Assembly: GCA_051453625.1 (NCBI GenBank)
Contig: JBOZIK010000001.1
Location: 239,042,891 to 239,106,890 of the forward strand
Length of the DNA stretch: 64,000 nucleotides
Source: Welwitschia mirabilis
Taxonomy: Eukaryota > Gnetophyta > Gnetopsida > Welwitschiales
Direction: 5' to 3'
Shown here: positions 35,007-47,745 of the stretch, in pieces
How the letters are laid out: each line of letters starts with the position of its first letter
Position numbering within the stretch: position 1 is the first letter of the stretch
Notes under the pieces: generated by a model
The model's input: only the letters and a program-made list of their open reading frames with translations
Databases searched by the model: none
Told to the model about the DNA's origin: nothing
Position numbers and translations under genes: made by a program

Positions 35007-38000
35007 CTAGTACAACTGCCATTGTGAATCTAAAAGATTGTTGGAATAAAATACTTGAAATGCTTGAGATGTAAGAATGACTAGCTCATCATCTATCTTG
35101 CTATCTCCCTTCAAATTTTGTAGGTTTAATACAATAGTATTTGAATTGTAATCATATTTGCAACCTTTTTTTTCGTCTTCTATCTTCACAAATCGTGTTT
35201 GATTAATGTTGCTTTAAATTTAATGTAATCTAGTTTAACATTTAATTTTCCAACACCATAATAGACTAGCATTTCTTCATTGTAATTAGTATCCTTTTCA
35301 CTAGCTCCATACACCACTATTTTCAATTGTTTTATGTATCTCTCTGTCTTTTAACATAAACATCCATTCTTTAACATGATAACAATTATATTATTTTGCT
35401 AAGAAGAAAGGTTAATGAATAAGTACGTTTGTAATGGTATCATCACTTTTCTTCTACATCTAAAATTAATGATGCATGTACTTATTAATAAAAGGAATGT
35501 CAACATAATATATTTAATGTAATAAAACATTGTGTTACACATAATATGTATCTAACCTTCTTTTGCAATTAAGAAATGAAATCAACAAATCCACTAGTCT
35601 TTTTATTTCTCTTTTTCATCACATTCTTGTTTGTTTTTTAGACTCCTCATTATATTCTTTATTTGAAAGCATGCAAATAATTTATGGAATTCTTTTAATC
35701 ATTATTATTTTAAAATAAAATAATTATTTTAAAAAACACTTATGTAATATATTTTTCTAGTCCATCATAAAATAACAAGATCCACTTATGGCATTCATTA
35801 AACTCTATATTATTTAGCCAGTATGATTTTCCTTCCTTTAGTGGTGCCTCATCAACATCCACCTCAACATCATCTTCCAAAGAATATGACCACTTTGGAA
35901 ATTATTTTTTTGCTATGAAGTTTTAGAAAAGAAGGAGCATACCTCATGCACAATAAGGTGGCCTCGTTGTGAATTACCATTTTCCTATGCATCCTTTAGG
36001 CCTACCATTAATTTTTACATGTGCCTTCAAATCCTTCATAATTCTAAGTCATTCAATAAGAAATATTTTAGTACTTAATTATCAATTAATATAACATTTA
36101 AAATTTAGCACTTTTTACTTAATACCTACTTTACCTCTCAAATAAATACATCTATCTATATGTAATAGGCTCATAACATTGTAACTCTTCCACTAAATGA
36201 ACTGATAGATGTATCATGATTATGAAAAAAAACAAGGTGGAAAGTGCTTCTTAAATATGCATAACGTGTGTACAATTCTTTATTTCAGTAATTTTAAAAC
36301 ACTTAAATTAACCACATTTTAGCATAAAACATTGAAGAATAAGTAAAGCTAATAAATAGCCATGCATAAGAATTCTACATCACGTAAAAAATTTCTTAAT
36401 AACACTAGTAATAAGTGCTCCATGAGAGTATGGTAATAATATGACATCAATCCATTAGGCTCATGATATTTCATATATGTTTAATGTTTCTAATTTTAAC
36501 TCAAGCCAATAGAAACCTTTAAATCATGCAACATGTAATAAAATATTTTCTTCTCATTTCGTGTGAGAAAATATTTTATTGGAGGTAACCAGGTTCCTTT
36601 TTTTTTTCCTTTTATTTGTGGCCATTAATATTTTCTTGGCTTTAGCATTTATAAATCTTGTTGTGCCTTTAAGTTTTCCTTGGAATTTTCTTTCTAATGT
36701 TTAAAATTGTTGAAAGTAAGTTCTCACATATATTCTTCTCAATGTGCATTACGTTCAAATTGTAATAAGTATGCATATCCTATAGAGATACATGAAAGTA
36801 TTAAAATAGCCCAAGGAAAGACTAGAATCTACCATCATTGAATGCAATTAAGTTACAAATATCAGATCTCATATTCCAATAAGAAAGATCAAAAATTATC
36901 ATATTTTTTATCCACCTAGGAATATCTTGTAAACCGTCTTCTCCACCTGTATTATTTCTTTTCTTTAGCATGTCCTTACCATATGTTATGTTATATTTTC
37001 TTTCTTTCTTAAAGTTTAAGTATTAGTTAAATTCTTTAAACACTTATTAAATTACATCTTTTCATTAAATTGACATTTTTACTTTCTAAATGAATAATCA
37101 CTAGGGAGTAATCTTCTATATCCCATGTAAACTACTTTGTTATTACATGGAAGATACTCTGCACACATGTCTTCTTGACAAAGAGGGCAAGCATGATACC
37201 CATTATTCTTACAACCACTAAGATATTCATATGCTATAAAATCATGAATAGTCCACATCAATATAACTCTCATGTTAAATGTCTTATTTAAATGAGAGTC
37301 AAACATTTTTAAACTAATTTCTGATAAATGTTATAATTTAGATATCAAAGATTGGAGATATACATTAATTTTCTTTTTTAGTTGATTAGGACCTAGCTAA
37401 TAATGTTAATAAACAAAATTCCTTCTTCATGCATAATGACGATGATAAGTTATATATCATAATGAAAACTAGCCAACAAATACAACTATTATTCATACTT
37501 GTAAATGGATTAAAACCATCTATTGCAACACCCAACCTTGTATTTATTGAATTAGTAACAAAATTAGAACATCCATTATCAATGTTTCTTTAAGTATAGG
37601 AATCAATAGGATGTCTTATCTTTCATCTTGATTTTGAGGATTACGATTTGATTTAAAATTTTCAGTAATATTTGGAATGTTACAATTATATTACTGATGT
37701 GATGAGCAGTTACTAAATATCATGTTCATAATGCATATATAAATTTTAAATTACTCTAAATTTTTCATGCAACAAACATTACCTATAAAACCTCTTTATT
37801 CTTTGGCTTCAAAGAAAATATCTTAATACTTTTTATGGTACTTATGATCTTTCTCTTTTCCATCATAATACTCCATAAGTATTACACTTGGATTTGTTTG
37901 CATGATTCTTTAAATATAAGATACAATCATTAGGACATGCATTTATCATTTCATAGTTCATTTCCAATGCATTTATTACCTTCTTAGTAGAATACACATT

Positions 38001-39242
38001 CTCTAGGACCATATTGTCATTTGGATGTATTCCATTTAAAAAATCTAATAGCTCTGAAAAACGAACATCTATTTAACCATGTTTTACTTATATATTATTT
38101 GCCCCAAGAAGTAGAAAAAGCTTTGTATATTTCTCAGGACATCCTTAACATATTGGATCTTTAGATCTTAAAAAAATCTTCTAAAAATATAACATTGCTT
38201 TCTTCTTACTTTATACATTTTAATCTTGATTGACTAGTTTGTCATTTATGTCATTTCGATTTTTTTCATTTATAAATTCTTCATTCATCATATCAATCAA
38301 GTAATCCATATCGATGTTTTCTTCCTTTAAAGAAACTTGTTATTGACCATTTTTCTATCTTCTTTTACCATAAGTAACTCATGTTGTCTATAGTTAGTAA
38401 ATGTCATGAATAATAAGATGTTCCCTATAGATTTAGCAGTTATCTTACCACTTTCACTATGGCATTTTATANNNNNNNNNNNNNNNNNNNNNNNNNNNNN
38501 NNNNNNNNNNNNNNNNNNNNNNNNNNNNNNNNNNNNNNNNNNNNNNNNNNNNNNNNNNNNNNNNNNNNNNNNNNNNNNNNNNNNNNNNNNNNNNNNNNNN
38601 NNNNNNNNNNNNNNNNNNNNNNNNNNNNNNNNNNNNNNNNNNNNNNNNNNNNNNNNNNNNNNNNNNNNNNNNNNNNNNNNNNNNNNNNNNNNNNNNNNNN
38701 NNNNNNNNNNNNNNNNNNNNNNNNNNNNNNNNNNNNNNNNNNNNNNNNNNNNNNNNNNNNNNNNNNNNNNNNNNNNNNNNNNNNNNNNNNNNNNNNNNNN
38801 NNNNNNNNNNNNNNNNNNNNNNNNNNNNNNNNNNNNNNNNNNNNNNNNNNNNNNNNNNNNNNNNNNNNNNNNNNNNNNNNNNNNNNNNNNNNNNNNNNNN
38901 NNNNNNNNNNNNNNNNNNNNNNNNNNNNNNNNNNNNNNNNNNNNNNNNNNNNNNNNNNNNNNNNNNNNNNNNNNNNNNNNNNNNNNNNNNNNNNNNNNNN
39001 NNNNNNNNNNNNNNNNNNNNNNNNNNNNNNNNNNNNNNNNNNNNNNNNNNNNNNNNNNNNNNNNNNNNNNNNNNNNNNNNNNNNNNNNNNNNNNNNNNNN
39101 NNNNNNNNNNNNNNNNNNNNNNNNNNNNNNNNNNNNNNNNNNNNNNNNNNNNNNNNNNNNNNNNNNNNNNNNNNNNNNNNNNNNNNNNNNNNNTATGAGT
39201 GCTAAAATTAGACTTCCTATATAACATCCAAGTCTTATCCAT
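35007..39242 (-). pseudogene. CACTA (En/Spm) TNP2-type transposase relic
   Basis: From the start at 39,242 the modules run: MDKTWM opening of the transposase-associated domain (39,242 into the gap at 38,472-39,193); TNP2 N-part with NACPNDCILYLK (37,912-37,946); GVAIDGFNPFTS (37,501-37,537); FNMRVILMWTIHDF and a C-P-L-C pair within 37,079-37,306; NLNVMHIEKNICEN (36,722-36,763); a DUF4218 piece MKDLKAHVKINGRPKGCIG (35,985-36,040); and a DUF4216 C-terminal piece at 35,007-35,330 (LTSQAFQVFY). This is the standard plant CACTA order. The transposase cuts out and reinserts elements with CACTA termini. Stops and frameshifts throughout show it is dead. Its own termini are not securely found. Confidence 0.9.
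38472..39193. other. Assembly gap, 722 N
   Basis: It lies inside the N-terminal half of the CACTA transposase relic. No duplicated flanks are seen. Confidence 0.95.
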
Positions 39243-41985
39243 TTTTCTACCACTTTTATATCTGTGAAGCAAGTCACACTTAAAAAAAATAAAAACTTGG
39301 TACTTTAGCTAGGAAGGCTTACAACTAGAAGAAATCAAGAACTTAAAATACATGAAATTAGTTTTTGTATAAATTTATAGCTAAGGTTTATATTTATTAA
39401 AAAATTAAAATATCCAAAGTAGTTAACTTATGAAATTAAAGGAATCATCGTTTGCATCATGTCATAAAATTAATTCCTAAGATTAATCAAACCTATCTTT
39501 ATTGGCCAACATTGGATAACATTTGAATCTTATTAAAAGGAATTCATTTCATTTCTATGTTTTCTCATATTAAATATAATAACTACTATTATTTGATTCC
39601 TTATTAATTAATTTCACTTGGAACTATTTCTTTTTCATGTTTGTATTCCCTTGCTTAGTAATAAATTAATAAGGCCTTGGCATAGTTACATTTGATTACA
39701 CATGCTAATTCCAAGTTAGGCTATACCTTGTGTGTTGAACTATCTACTTTTGGAGGTTTTAATTTCCTTCATATCCTATATTAAATACATGCTAAAAGTC
39801 TACTTAAACTACTCTAGAATCTTTATGATAAATACAAAAACAACACAACTTAATAGTCGTGCTTTATCCTTTATGATCCTATAATTACTATGTAATCACA
39901 TCATGAAGACAAGAGTAAAGTGCATTATATAAGATGATTTGTTTCATATTTCACTTACCTATTTTATTAAAGATGTTTTAAAAGAATATTTAAACAAAAG
40001 ACTTGTTTAATTAAATCTATTTATTCATCCTAAGTTAAAGGTTATTCTATAGTAGTAAAACTTATTAATTAAATGATTATTTTTCAAATGACTCTTTATC
40101 AAGCATTTCTGAAAGGATATGACCCTTAAATAATTAAATAATATTACTACCTTACATCTTTAGCTAAATATTACTAGGAACCAATTAGGATCTAGGGCAA
40201 AGATTAGAGATTCATATCCCCAAGACACTTGTGAGAAAGCTTGAATGGTTTTCTATTTTTACTTGTATTTACTAATTTAAGGTTGCTAATTGTATCATTT
40301 TCAAAATGATTATTTTATTAAAATTAATAAATAACTAATTATCACTATTCTAATATGGATATTTTGTCATTAAATTTTGGCAATCATAAACCATTATAAT
40401 ATAAAATGATTAAAATAATAGTTTCATATGATTATTGTGCCATTATCTATTAGCATCTAAACATTGGAAAAAATAATCATCAATAGGACTTATGTTAGCT
40501 CATATAAGTTATTAAATAAAAAATTTTACTTTACATCATCCTCTTCTAAGCTACATATCTTGCATTGGAAATTTGTGTTTTTTATAAAAACAAAAACATT
40601 ACTAGAATTACATTGTTTAAGCCTTTAAATAATTCTAGTGACACCAAGAATATAAGAAAGAAAAAGTTATAAACTGTGAAATTAGAGTACTTTTAAGAAA
40701 TAAGATAACTAGAGTCATTATGGAAAAATTCAAAAGGTATAACTTCATTATGAAATAAAAATTTAAAAATGTAAAAATGTAATAAAAATTACTTATTCTA
40801 TATGGACATATGCCCTCAAATGATTAGCTAAGTAGATATTTTACTGTCAAGATTAGAGCACCCACTTCCATCAAGGATCTATATGTCCCTCCATGTCAAG
40901 TTCTTGTGTAAATAAAAATAAGGATAATGAAGAAAATATATAATAACCTTGAAATTTATAAATGACTAGCTTAGATCCCATAAAGTTAGGAATTCTTTAC
41001 AATTTTACAAGATGGAATCAGTGTTTTAGTTATATTATCTTAATGTAAATCTTACATGATAACTGTCATCATTGCATTTAAGTGTTATAGTAATATTTAA
41101 CAATATTCATATATTGAATTACTCTTTTAGCTAGATAGTACCTTTAATGGGCATCTGCCATGAAGATCAAATTAATAGTTACATGATTATTGTTTTTCAT
41201 GAGTTAGCTCCCTTTACTTTGGATTTATTATTTCACATTAAGTTATCTCTATACTTATAAAGGAAACGATATGCTACTATATGCTTATCTATATTATCTT
41301 ATACACATATCTTTGCTTATTACATACAATTAATCTTGAGTATCTAAAACTATTCTTTTCTCCCTATTTCTTCTTAGATGTTAACAATCAAAGGTCGTAT
41401 TTTTAAATCTGTGAAGGTTGTTAGTTATTGTTAAGATGGAAATAATGTTTATTATAAAAATAAGAGTTTTATCATTAGTTTCATTATTATAATGCATATT
41501 ATGGTTTTGTTGTCTTTACCAATAATGTTTTATGTGGGAATAATCATTTGAATTAGAGTCAAAAAATAATGTTTTAATCTCTACTATCATATTAAAAATT
41601 AGACATAAATTGATATTATCAGTGTTAGAATTGACTAAACCGGGCTTTAATTTATGTAACAAAATCAATTTCAAATTAGATTAATTAAAATACAAAAACA
41701 ACAACTCTAACATAAGTTAACAGGATGACGTATCAAGGTAACTAAATTTCTAATAGAGTCTTAAACCACTTTCAAAATCATCTCATCATTCATCAGGTAA
41801 ATGAATCTTTCTCAAGATGATCAAATACATGCCAAAGTACAAACATATAAACATTTTATCTCCTAGTATACTAAATTATTCTTGATTATTAAAAATTATT
41901 AAATGTTTAGATTTTTATTGGAGTGCATAAATATTCTTATTAAACTATCATTTTTTTCTTTAAACACTACACATACTATTTGCTA
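39243..41985. other. No recognised gene
   Basis: AT-rich. It should include the 5' end of the CACTA element and perhaps the upstream, decayed part of the copia element that becomes recognisable at 42.0 kb. I could not place a CACTA terminus or an integrase motif here. Confidence 0.35.
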
Positions 41986-43030
41986 CCTACCACCTAAAAT
42001 ATTTCCTTCAAAGTGTATGTTAAAGAAGTTGAATGCCTTATTAATTATTATTTTTCAAATCATGTTTATGATTTTTAAAAAACTCCATATACATTGAAAC
42101 AATCTCATGAAATGAGGTATAAAATATTAGAAATTTGTCTAATAGGAAATAATTATGATATAGTAGCTATCCATTAAAGGATGTTTATCAAATATGAATC
42201 TTCACATTTTATTATGTATAATTTTATATATATAATATCATGTTTGGATCTTCAAATGATATTTTTACATAAGAGGTTACTAATTTGATGTATAAAAGAT
42301 TGAAATAAATGTGTTTGGTGAAGTAAATTCTTTTTGTTGGTTCAAAAATTAAGTAATGCAATGATGGAATTTTTATTAATCAAATTGAGGATAATTTTGA
42401 TTTGCTTAAAAGCTTGGTCTTGAAAATGCAAAAGATATTAGTATACCTATTGTTTTAAAAACTAAATTTTAATAAACATGATTAAGATAAGAATATGAAT
42501 CAAAAATTATATCTAAGTTTAATAGCTAATCTCCTTTATTGGATATCTAAGAGATCTAACATCATTTTTAGATTAAATGTATACTACAAATTAGATAGAA
42601 CCTAAAGAATCATGTCATCATATTCTAAAATAAATAATTAAATATATCAAGGGTATTAAGAATTATAATTTTATAATTGGAACTTATGTACTATAGCTAT
42701 GAATAATGATCAAATCCAAAGGATGGTATAAGGGTTGATTTTTTCTAGCTAATCATGTGGTTTATTATTTTAGTAAAAAGAAAAATCCTATTTTTTTAAT
42801 AAAATTGAGGCTTAATATATAGCTATAGGTGGTAGTTGTGCTAACTTTATTTAGATGAAAGAAATTCTTCATAAATTTGGTCTCACATATGAATCGATTT
42901 CCATCTTTTATGGTAATTCAAGTAAAATCAACATTTTAAGGAATCCTAATCAACATTTTAAAATAAGATATTTTAAAATTAAACATATTTTTATATATAA
43001 GAATTGAAAATCACACTAAAATTCAATTGA
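41986..43030 (+). pseudogene. Ty1/copia reverse transcriptase-RNase H relic
   Basis: Plus-strand frames give the copia order: KVYVKE...NHVYDF near 42,014-42,070 (the VYVxQPPGF...HVYKLKKALYGLKQ region); a YIYN box at 42,225-42,236 in place of YVDD, followed by IMFGSSND; FGEVNSF near 42,310; LIANLLYWISKRSNIIF near 42,517-42,570; and an RNase H end with GGSCANF...MKEILHKFGLTYESI (42,829-42,900) and NQHFKIRYFKIKH (42,949-42,990). This enzyme copies element RNA into DNA. Both catalytic Asp residues of the box are gone (Tyr and Asn). Gag, protease and integrase are not recognisable upstream. No copia LTR is identified. Confidence 0.88.
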
Positions 43031-43425
43031 TAACTTCCTAATGTTTTGACTTATCCTCTAATTTCCAATCAGTCCTTTATTTTATGCAAATCTTCAAAGA
43101 TTAGTCATTGTCCTATAAATTGAGTGTTACATCCAGATAATATTCACATACTAGTCACTAAAGTATTATATCAACATAGTAGGAAATGTAATTAATCATG
43201 CTATAGCTTAAAAGGTTTTTTAAATAATTCTAAAATTTAATAATTTAGAACTTCTTTTAAGAAGTTAATTTTCTCCTTTACTAAGGTAACTTGAATTTAT
43301 ATGTTTTTTTAATTTAAAAAATTCTAATCCTTCTATGTTTAATTTCATTAGATCTTAGGTTTTTCATCTAAATGCCTTAATTTTTTTCCTTCTCCTTCAA
43401 GCCTTCTATCTCATTTCTAAGCTCT
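43031..43425. other. Unassigned stretch, possible LTR edge
   Basis: A GTGTTACATCCAG at about 43,122-43,134 resembles the reverse-complemented gypsy LTR end. It could be the lower edge of the long-LTR element's 3' LTR (see 45,083-47,745), but I do not see clear homology with 51,934-52,296. Confidence 0.3.
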
Positions 43426-45082
43426 CACTACTATAACAATTGAATTTTCCTCCTCTTACAAAAAAATAAATGTTACATTCCCATGTTTCCTACATACTTC
43501 TAAGCTAGACTAAATCTGAAAGAAAATATAAGCAGGTGAAGGATTTATTAAGAACAAATCAATTTTGAAGAGAAACCCTATAAAGCTTATCAGTTTCTCA
43601 ATCTTAGGTTATGAAATCCACTCTTAAGTAACTATCCTAGACTCATTTCTAGGATGTTAAATGAAAGTTCCACCCTACTATCATATAGATATTCTAATTA
43701 TAATGGATTTTATGATGTAAAGGATAAAATATTCTTGAATCTTGGATTTGGATTTAAATGATCTAATACTACTTATATACTTTTTAATATCATGGATGTT
43801 CTTAGAGTTTCCTTCATACTTATTCACATCATGCAAAGAGCTTTAAAGAGAGAAATTTACTAAAGTTATTTATAGCAATAAACTTTCTTAAAATATACTC
43901 TAACCACTACTAAACTTTTTATTTAGTTTGACATAAGTAGTCTCATTTTTAAATCAGACTTTCTCATTTTTATCTTTGTTATCATATTAAAATTTGCAAT
44001 CCATTTACCATTAGGTTAGTAAGTCAACTTGTAAGGTAATAAATATAGGATTTAATTTGTTTTATGAGAAAGTATAATTGCATATTATTGTGGATCATCA
44101 CTTTTGTAGGTCATTAAATTATGTTCTAAATTTTGCTAGAAATTATTATTCCATCTTACATTAGCCCAATCATTTGTTATAGTAACAAGAATATTATAAA
44201 GATTTAGAGGCATTCTAAAGTTGAATATTAACAACTAGAATATTAGCAAGTTTCACAAGCATAAACTACAATGTATTTGAGTATTTTTTGGGTACTAAAA
44301 TTTAATCTTAGATTCCTTAAAAAACATAAACCTCCTTCATAGCCTAAATTTTAAGAAACATCATAGAAAACATTTAACCAAAAAGAACGAAAAATCTTAA
44401 TAACCTTATACTTTAACAAATATAATATAAAATATTAAATTGGTTTGTATTTGTAAGTGTCATCCTTTATGAAACATGACTCTATTCATCAATGTGTGTG
44501 TGTGATATTTATAGGGCAACAATAATTCTATGAATCATTCCACACAACTTTGAATTTTATGTGGATCTTCATGCTTATTTCATTTTCCTCTTTGAAGTTA
44601 CATGTGATGTGGTTATTTGTTTTTCTTTAGAGCATTGTAAATCCTAAACTTGCAGCCTTTATAGTATGCTCTATTTAGTAAGCAACACGATTAAGCTTAA
44701 ATATTTAGCTTCTACAACGTGATGAAGCCTTATGTTTTCCTCCTTACAAACTTTGTTGTGAAATCTATTCTTAATAATTTTGTCACACTCTATCATGAAA
44801 TCCCTTTTTAGGAACTCTATCACAAAATTAAACCAACTTTAAGCATAATATAAAAGCTTTATAACTTTCTAAATAATGCACATTGTAATGATGATTCTTA
44901 TACATCATTATATATATTTTAATGATGTTTAAAAATCATTATCAAATATTTTTTATTTAGATATAGAACATGACATTTTATGGTAGCTTAAAGTTATTAT
45001 TAATTATAAAGACTATAATTAAATTAATTAATGTTGAAAACCATTATTAAAAACTATTTTTAGAAATTTTTTAGTTGTAGTG
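43426..45082. mobile_element. Possible non-autonomous CACTA element (1.66 kb)
   Basis: The left end reads CACTACTATAACAATTG (43,426). The right end reads TTTTTTAGTTGTAGTG (to 45,082), whose reverse complement starts CACTACAACTAAAAAA. Inside the right end, AATGATG...CATCATTA and related inverted pairs (about 44,885-45,055) resemble CACTA subterminal repeats. No transposase is present. The 3-base flanks (TCT and AAT) do not match, so the left end is uncertain. The right end is better supported. Confidence 0.4.
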
Positions 45083-47745
45083 AATTATAGTAGAAAGAAA
45101 ATAATTTTATCTCTAATTGAAACCATTGTTGAAAATAAGTAATAGCTGAGAAATTTATTACTGATAAATTACTTACTTTCCATGCTAGCATAAAGCTCTA
45201 TAGGATTTGTTAAAATGCAAGTCCACATCATGTTTCAAAAAGAATAGATATAAGAAAACAACCATAATTTGTCTAAATAGTAAAAATTCTATGTCAAGGC
45301 CTACTCCATAGCTATTAGAATAGATTTAATACAAAATGAAGAACACTAAGAATTTATGCTCTATATAAAATACATATTCTACAATGATAACAAAAAGATC
45401 TAGCTAAAAATATTTATGATATCAACATGATGAAGGAAAATCCATAAACACAACTATTAACCATTAGACTCAATCTACAAGTTAATATAAAATAGATGAA
45501 TACGCTAACAAGGAGTTATAATGTTTTCATAATAGTCATAAAAAATTGCAATTATATCAATACATATTTTCAACTCAAAATAGAATAGATGATTTTGAAA
45601 TTTAATCTTAGTTCAAACAATAAATACATAAAGCATAAAATAAATAAGTAAATAATAGAAATAGCTTAAGCTAATAGGAATAAGTATTTTTTCATGAATG
45701 GCTAGAATTCATACTAGCATCTATACTTATACAAATAATATGGCATAAGAATTTTGTTTATCACAATCCACAATATGTCCTAGGTAGTGAAGGATGGAAA
45801 GGAAGGTGATAAAAATCCAAATGATATAGTCCAAACATGATAGTAAGGCCACACCCATGAGATACATACAAGAGAAAAATATGCCAATATAAGAAAGAAG
45901 ACTTTAGGCTCCATTTGTATTTCTTAAAATGCATTTTATTTCATAAAGTTTTCTTCTAATTCTTAAAGGTGCCCTACACGAGAGGTATCAGTAATGTTCA
46001 TAATATGTAAAGATACACTCCTATGAATAATAGGATTTCAATAGAGATTTCCCCTTGAAGTTTACCTAGACATCCCTACTGGATACAACTAAACAAGTTA
46101 TCATATATATAAAAATGTGCAATTCACCCTCTTAGCTCTAATATTACACTTCCATGATTAATGAAAGTATAATAGAGGTTTTATCCTTTAACGTTTTCAT
46201 AACAAATTAACATGGTGAGTTTTAATTTCATTTCTTTTAATAGTCACATGACCAAAATCAAAACCCAAGATTTTTCATCAAATATAAGAGGCTTATAAGT
46301 TTAATACTTTATTTTTATTTTCTCTAAGAACTACATAGATTAGAAGTTATTACACCATCCAAAAAGAGAAATTCCAACACAAAAGATAATGGAGACTAAG
46401 AGAGAAAGCTTAATCAAGTAAGTAAGATTAACAAGTATTACAACTTATGTAAAGAAATCCAACATAGAGCTTATTTAAGACATAAATAATGGGTTACAGA
46501 ATAAGAAAGTAAGAATTTAATAGAGCCATGCAAGATATGTAATAAAACATTTGTAAGAAAATGTAAGATTACAACAATATCAAATAGAAGTCATAGAACA
46601 CACAAAAGTTGTAAGAATACAATCAGATCATGCATGAAATGAATGTAACACTAGAACCTTATAAAAGATACAAGAAAAACATAAGAATAATCTAAGATAT
46701 ATAAGGTTAAAAAAAAACCTAGACCATCCAAAATATGGAAGAAGAAGAAGCCCAAACCATACAAATTATGTAAGGTAAAGAAGTCCAACAGATACAAAAT
46801 ATGTAAAAAGAAGAATCCCAAATCATATAAGCAAATTAATAAGTATAACAAGCTATGAAAATGATGAGAAACATAAATATTAATTACATAAAAGTATTAA
46901 ATCATAATTTAAGAGAGTAATAATTCAACAAATCAATGCAAGGATGTAAGAAACATTATTAGTAAATGTAAAAGTCTTACAATATATACAAGAATAGATG
47001 CTTAAATCATACCTGCACTTTAAGGTTGAGATTTTCAAACCTCAAGATTGCTACTCCTTAAGCTTCAAATACTCCAAGATAGATAATTTCCAAAAGGTAA
47101 AATTCAAACTTAGGAAATTCTTAAAGAATTAAAACTAAGTGAAAAGGGTTTATATTTATAAGAACTCACAAGAATCATGAAGTCTTTAGAGTCATGCAAT
47201 CCCACTACTATTCTTGGAAAATGGTTTTGATTCCAGTTTTCTAGCTTAATACACACTTGGCCACTAGGAATAAGTTAAATAATATATAAGTTTAAAAAAA
47301 TAGTAAATAATAGAATGAGACAATTTATAGCTATGGATAAAAAATTTTATAAAGATAATGATAGTAGTTATAATTGAATAGAGTCTTTTGTATGTTATAA
47401 AATTAAAAAGGGAATTAAATAAAGCCAACCATAATGCATATGATTAATTACAGTAGTTACAACTTTAAAAAAATTATTGTCATGAACTAGAATAAGTAAG
47501 CTATGAAATAACATCAAAACACATTGCATCACATCAATTTAAGTGGTTGCGAAGGAAAAAGCCACTAATATAAAAATTGTAGAAATTAAAAAAGAAAGGC
47601 TATCGTATAAATAATTGCATATCAAGTAATAATATGCTAATAAATAATCTAATAATTAAATTAGCTTAGTGGGCCCCATAAGATAAAATCTTTTTTTTTA
47701 AATTTTTGTTTAACTATTTGAATCAAATCAAAAAAATTCTGGACA
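45083..47745 (-). repeat. 3' LTR of long-LTR gypsy element (truncated at left by CACTA-like end)
   Basis: The upper edge is placed at TGTCCAG (47,745, minus), directly after a purine run AAGGAGAAAGAAA at the end of the integrase region, the same arrangement as at 24,797. A minus-strand TATA box (TTATAAATATAAACCC) lies at 47,144-47,160. From about 45,083 to 46,990 it matches 60,395-63,380, for example a TCTCTAATTGAAACC-like start, CCATTAGACTCAATCTACAAG, and a TAGACCAT...AAGAAGAAG minisatellite at about 46,720-46,830. LTR length would be about 3 kb including the U5 piece, which is long for a plant gypsy LTR. Confidence 0.55.

Noticed and set aside
39243-41985. A gypsy integrase zinc-binding domain near 39,440-39,520 (HVIKLIPKINQTYLYWPTLDNI)
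   Set aside because: The resemblance is a short YWPxL-like run only, with no His-Cys ligands or following integrase core, so I left the region unassigned.
43426-45082. Confident call of a complete 1.66 kb CACTA element
   Set aside because: The right end is convincing, but the left end shares only the first six bases with it and the flanking triplets do not match, so it is listed at low confidence.
46651-46851. 66-codon minus-strand frame with a repeated LGFFF...L pattern
   Set aside because: It is the translation of the short AAGAAGAAG-type minisatellite inside the LTR, not a membrane protein.
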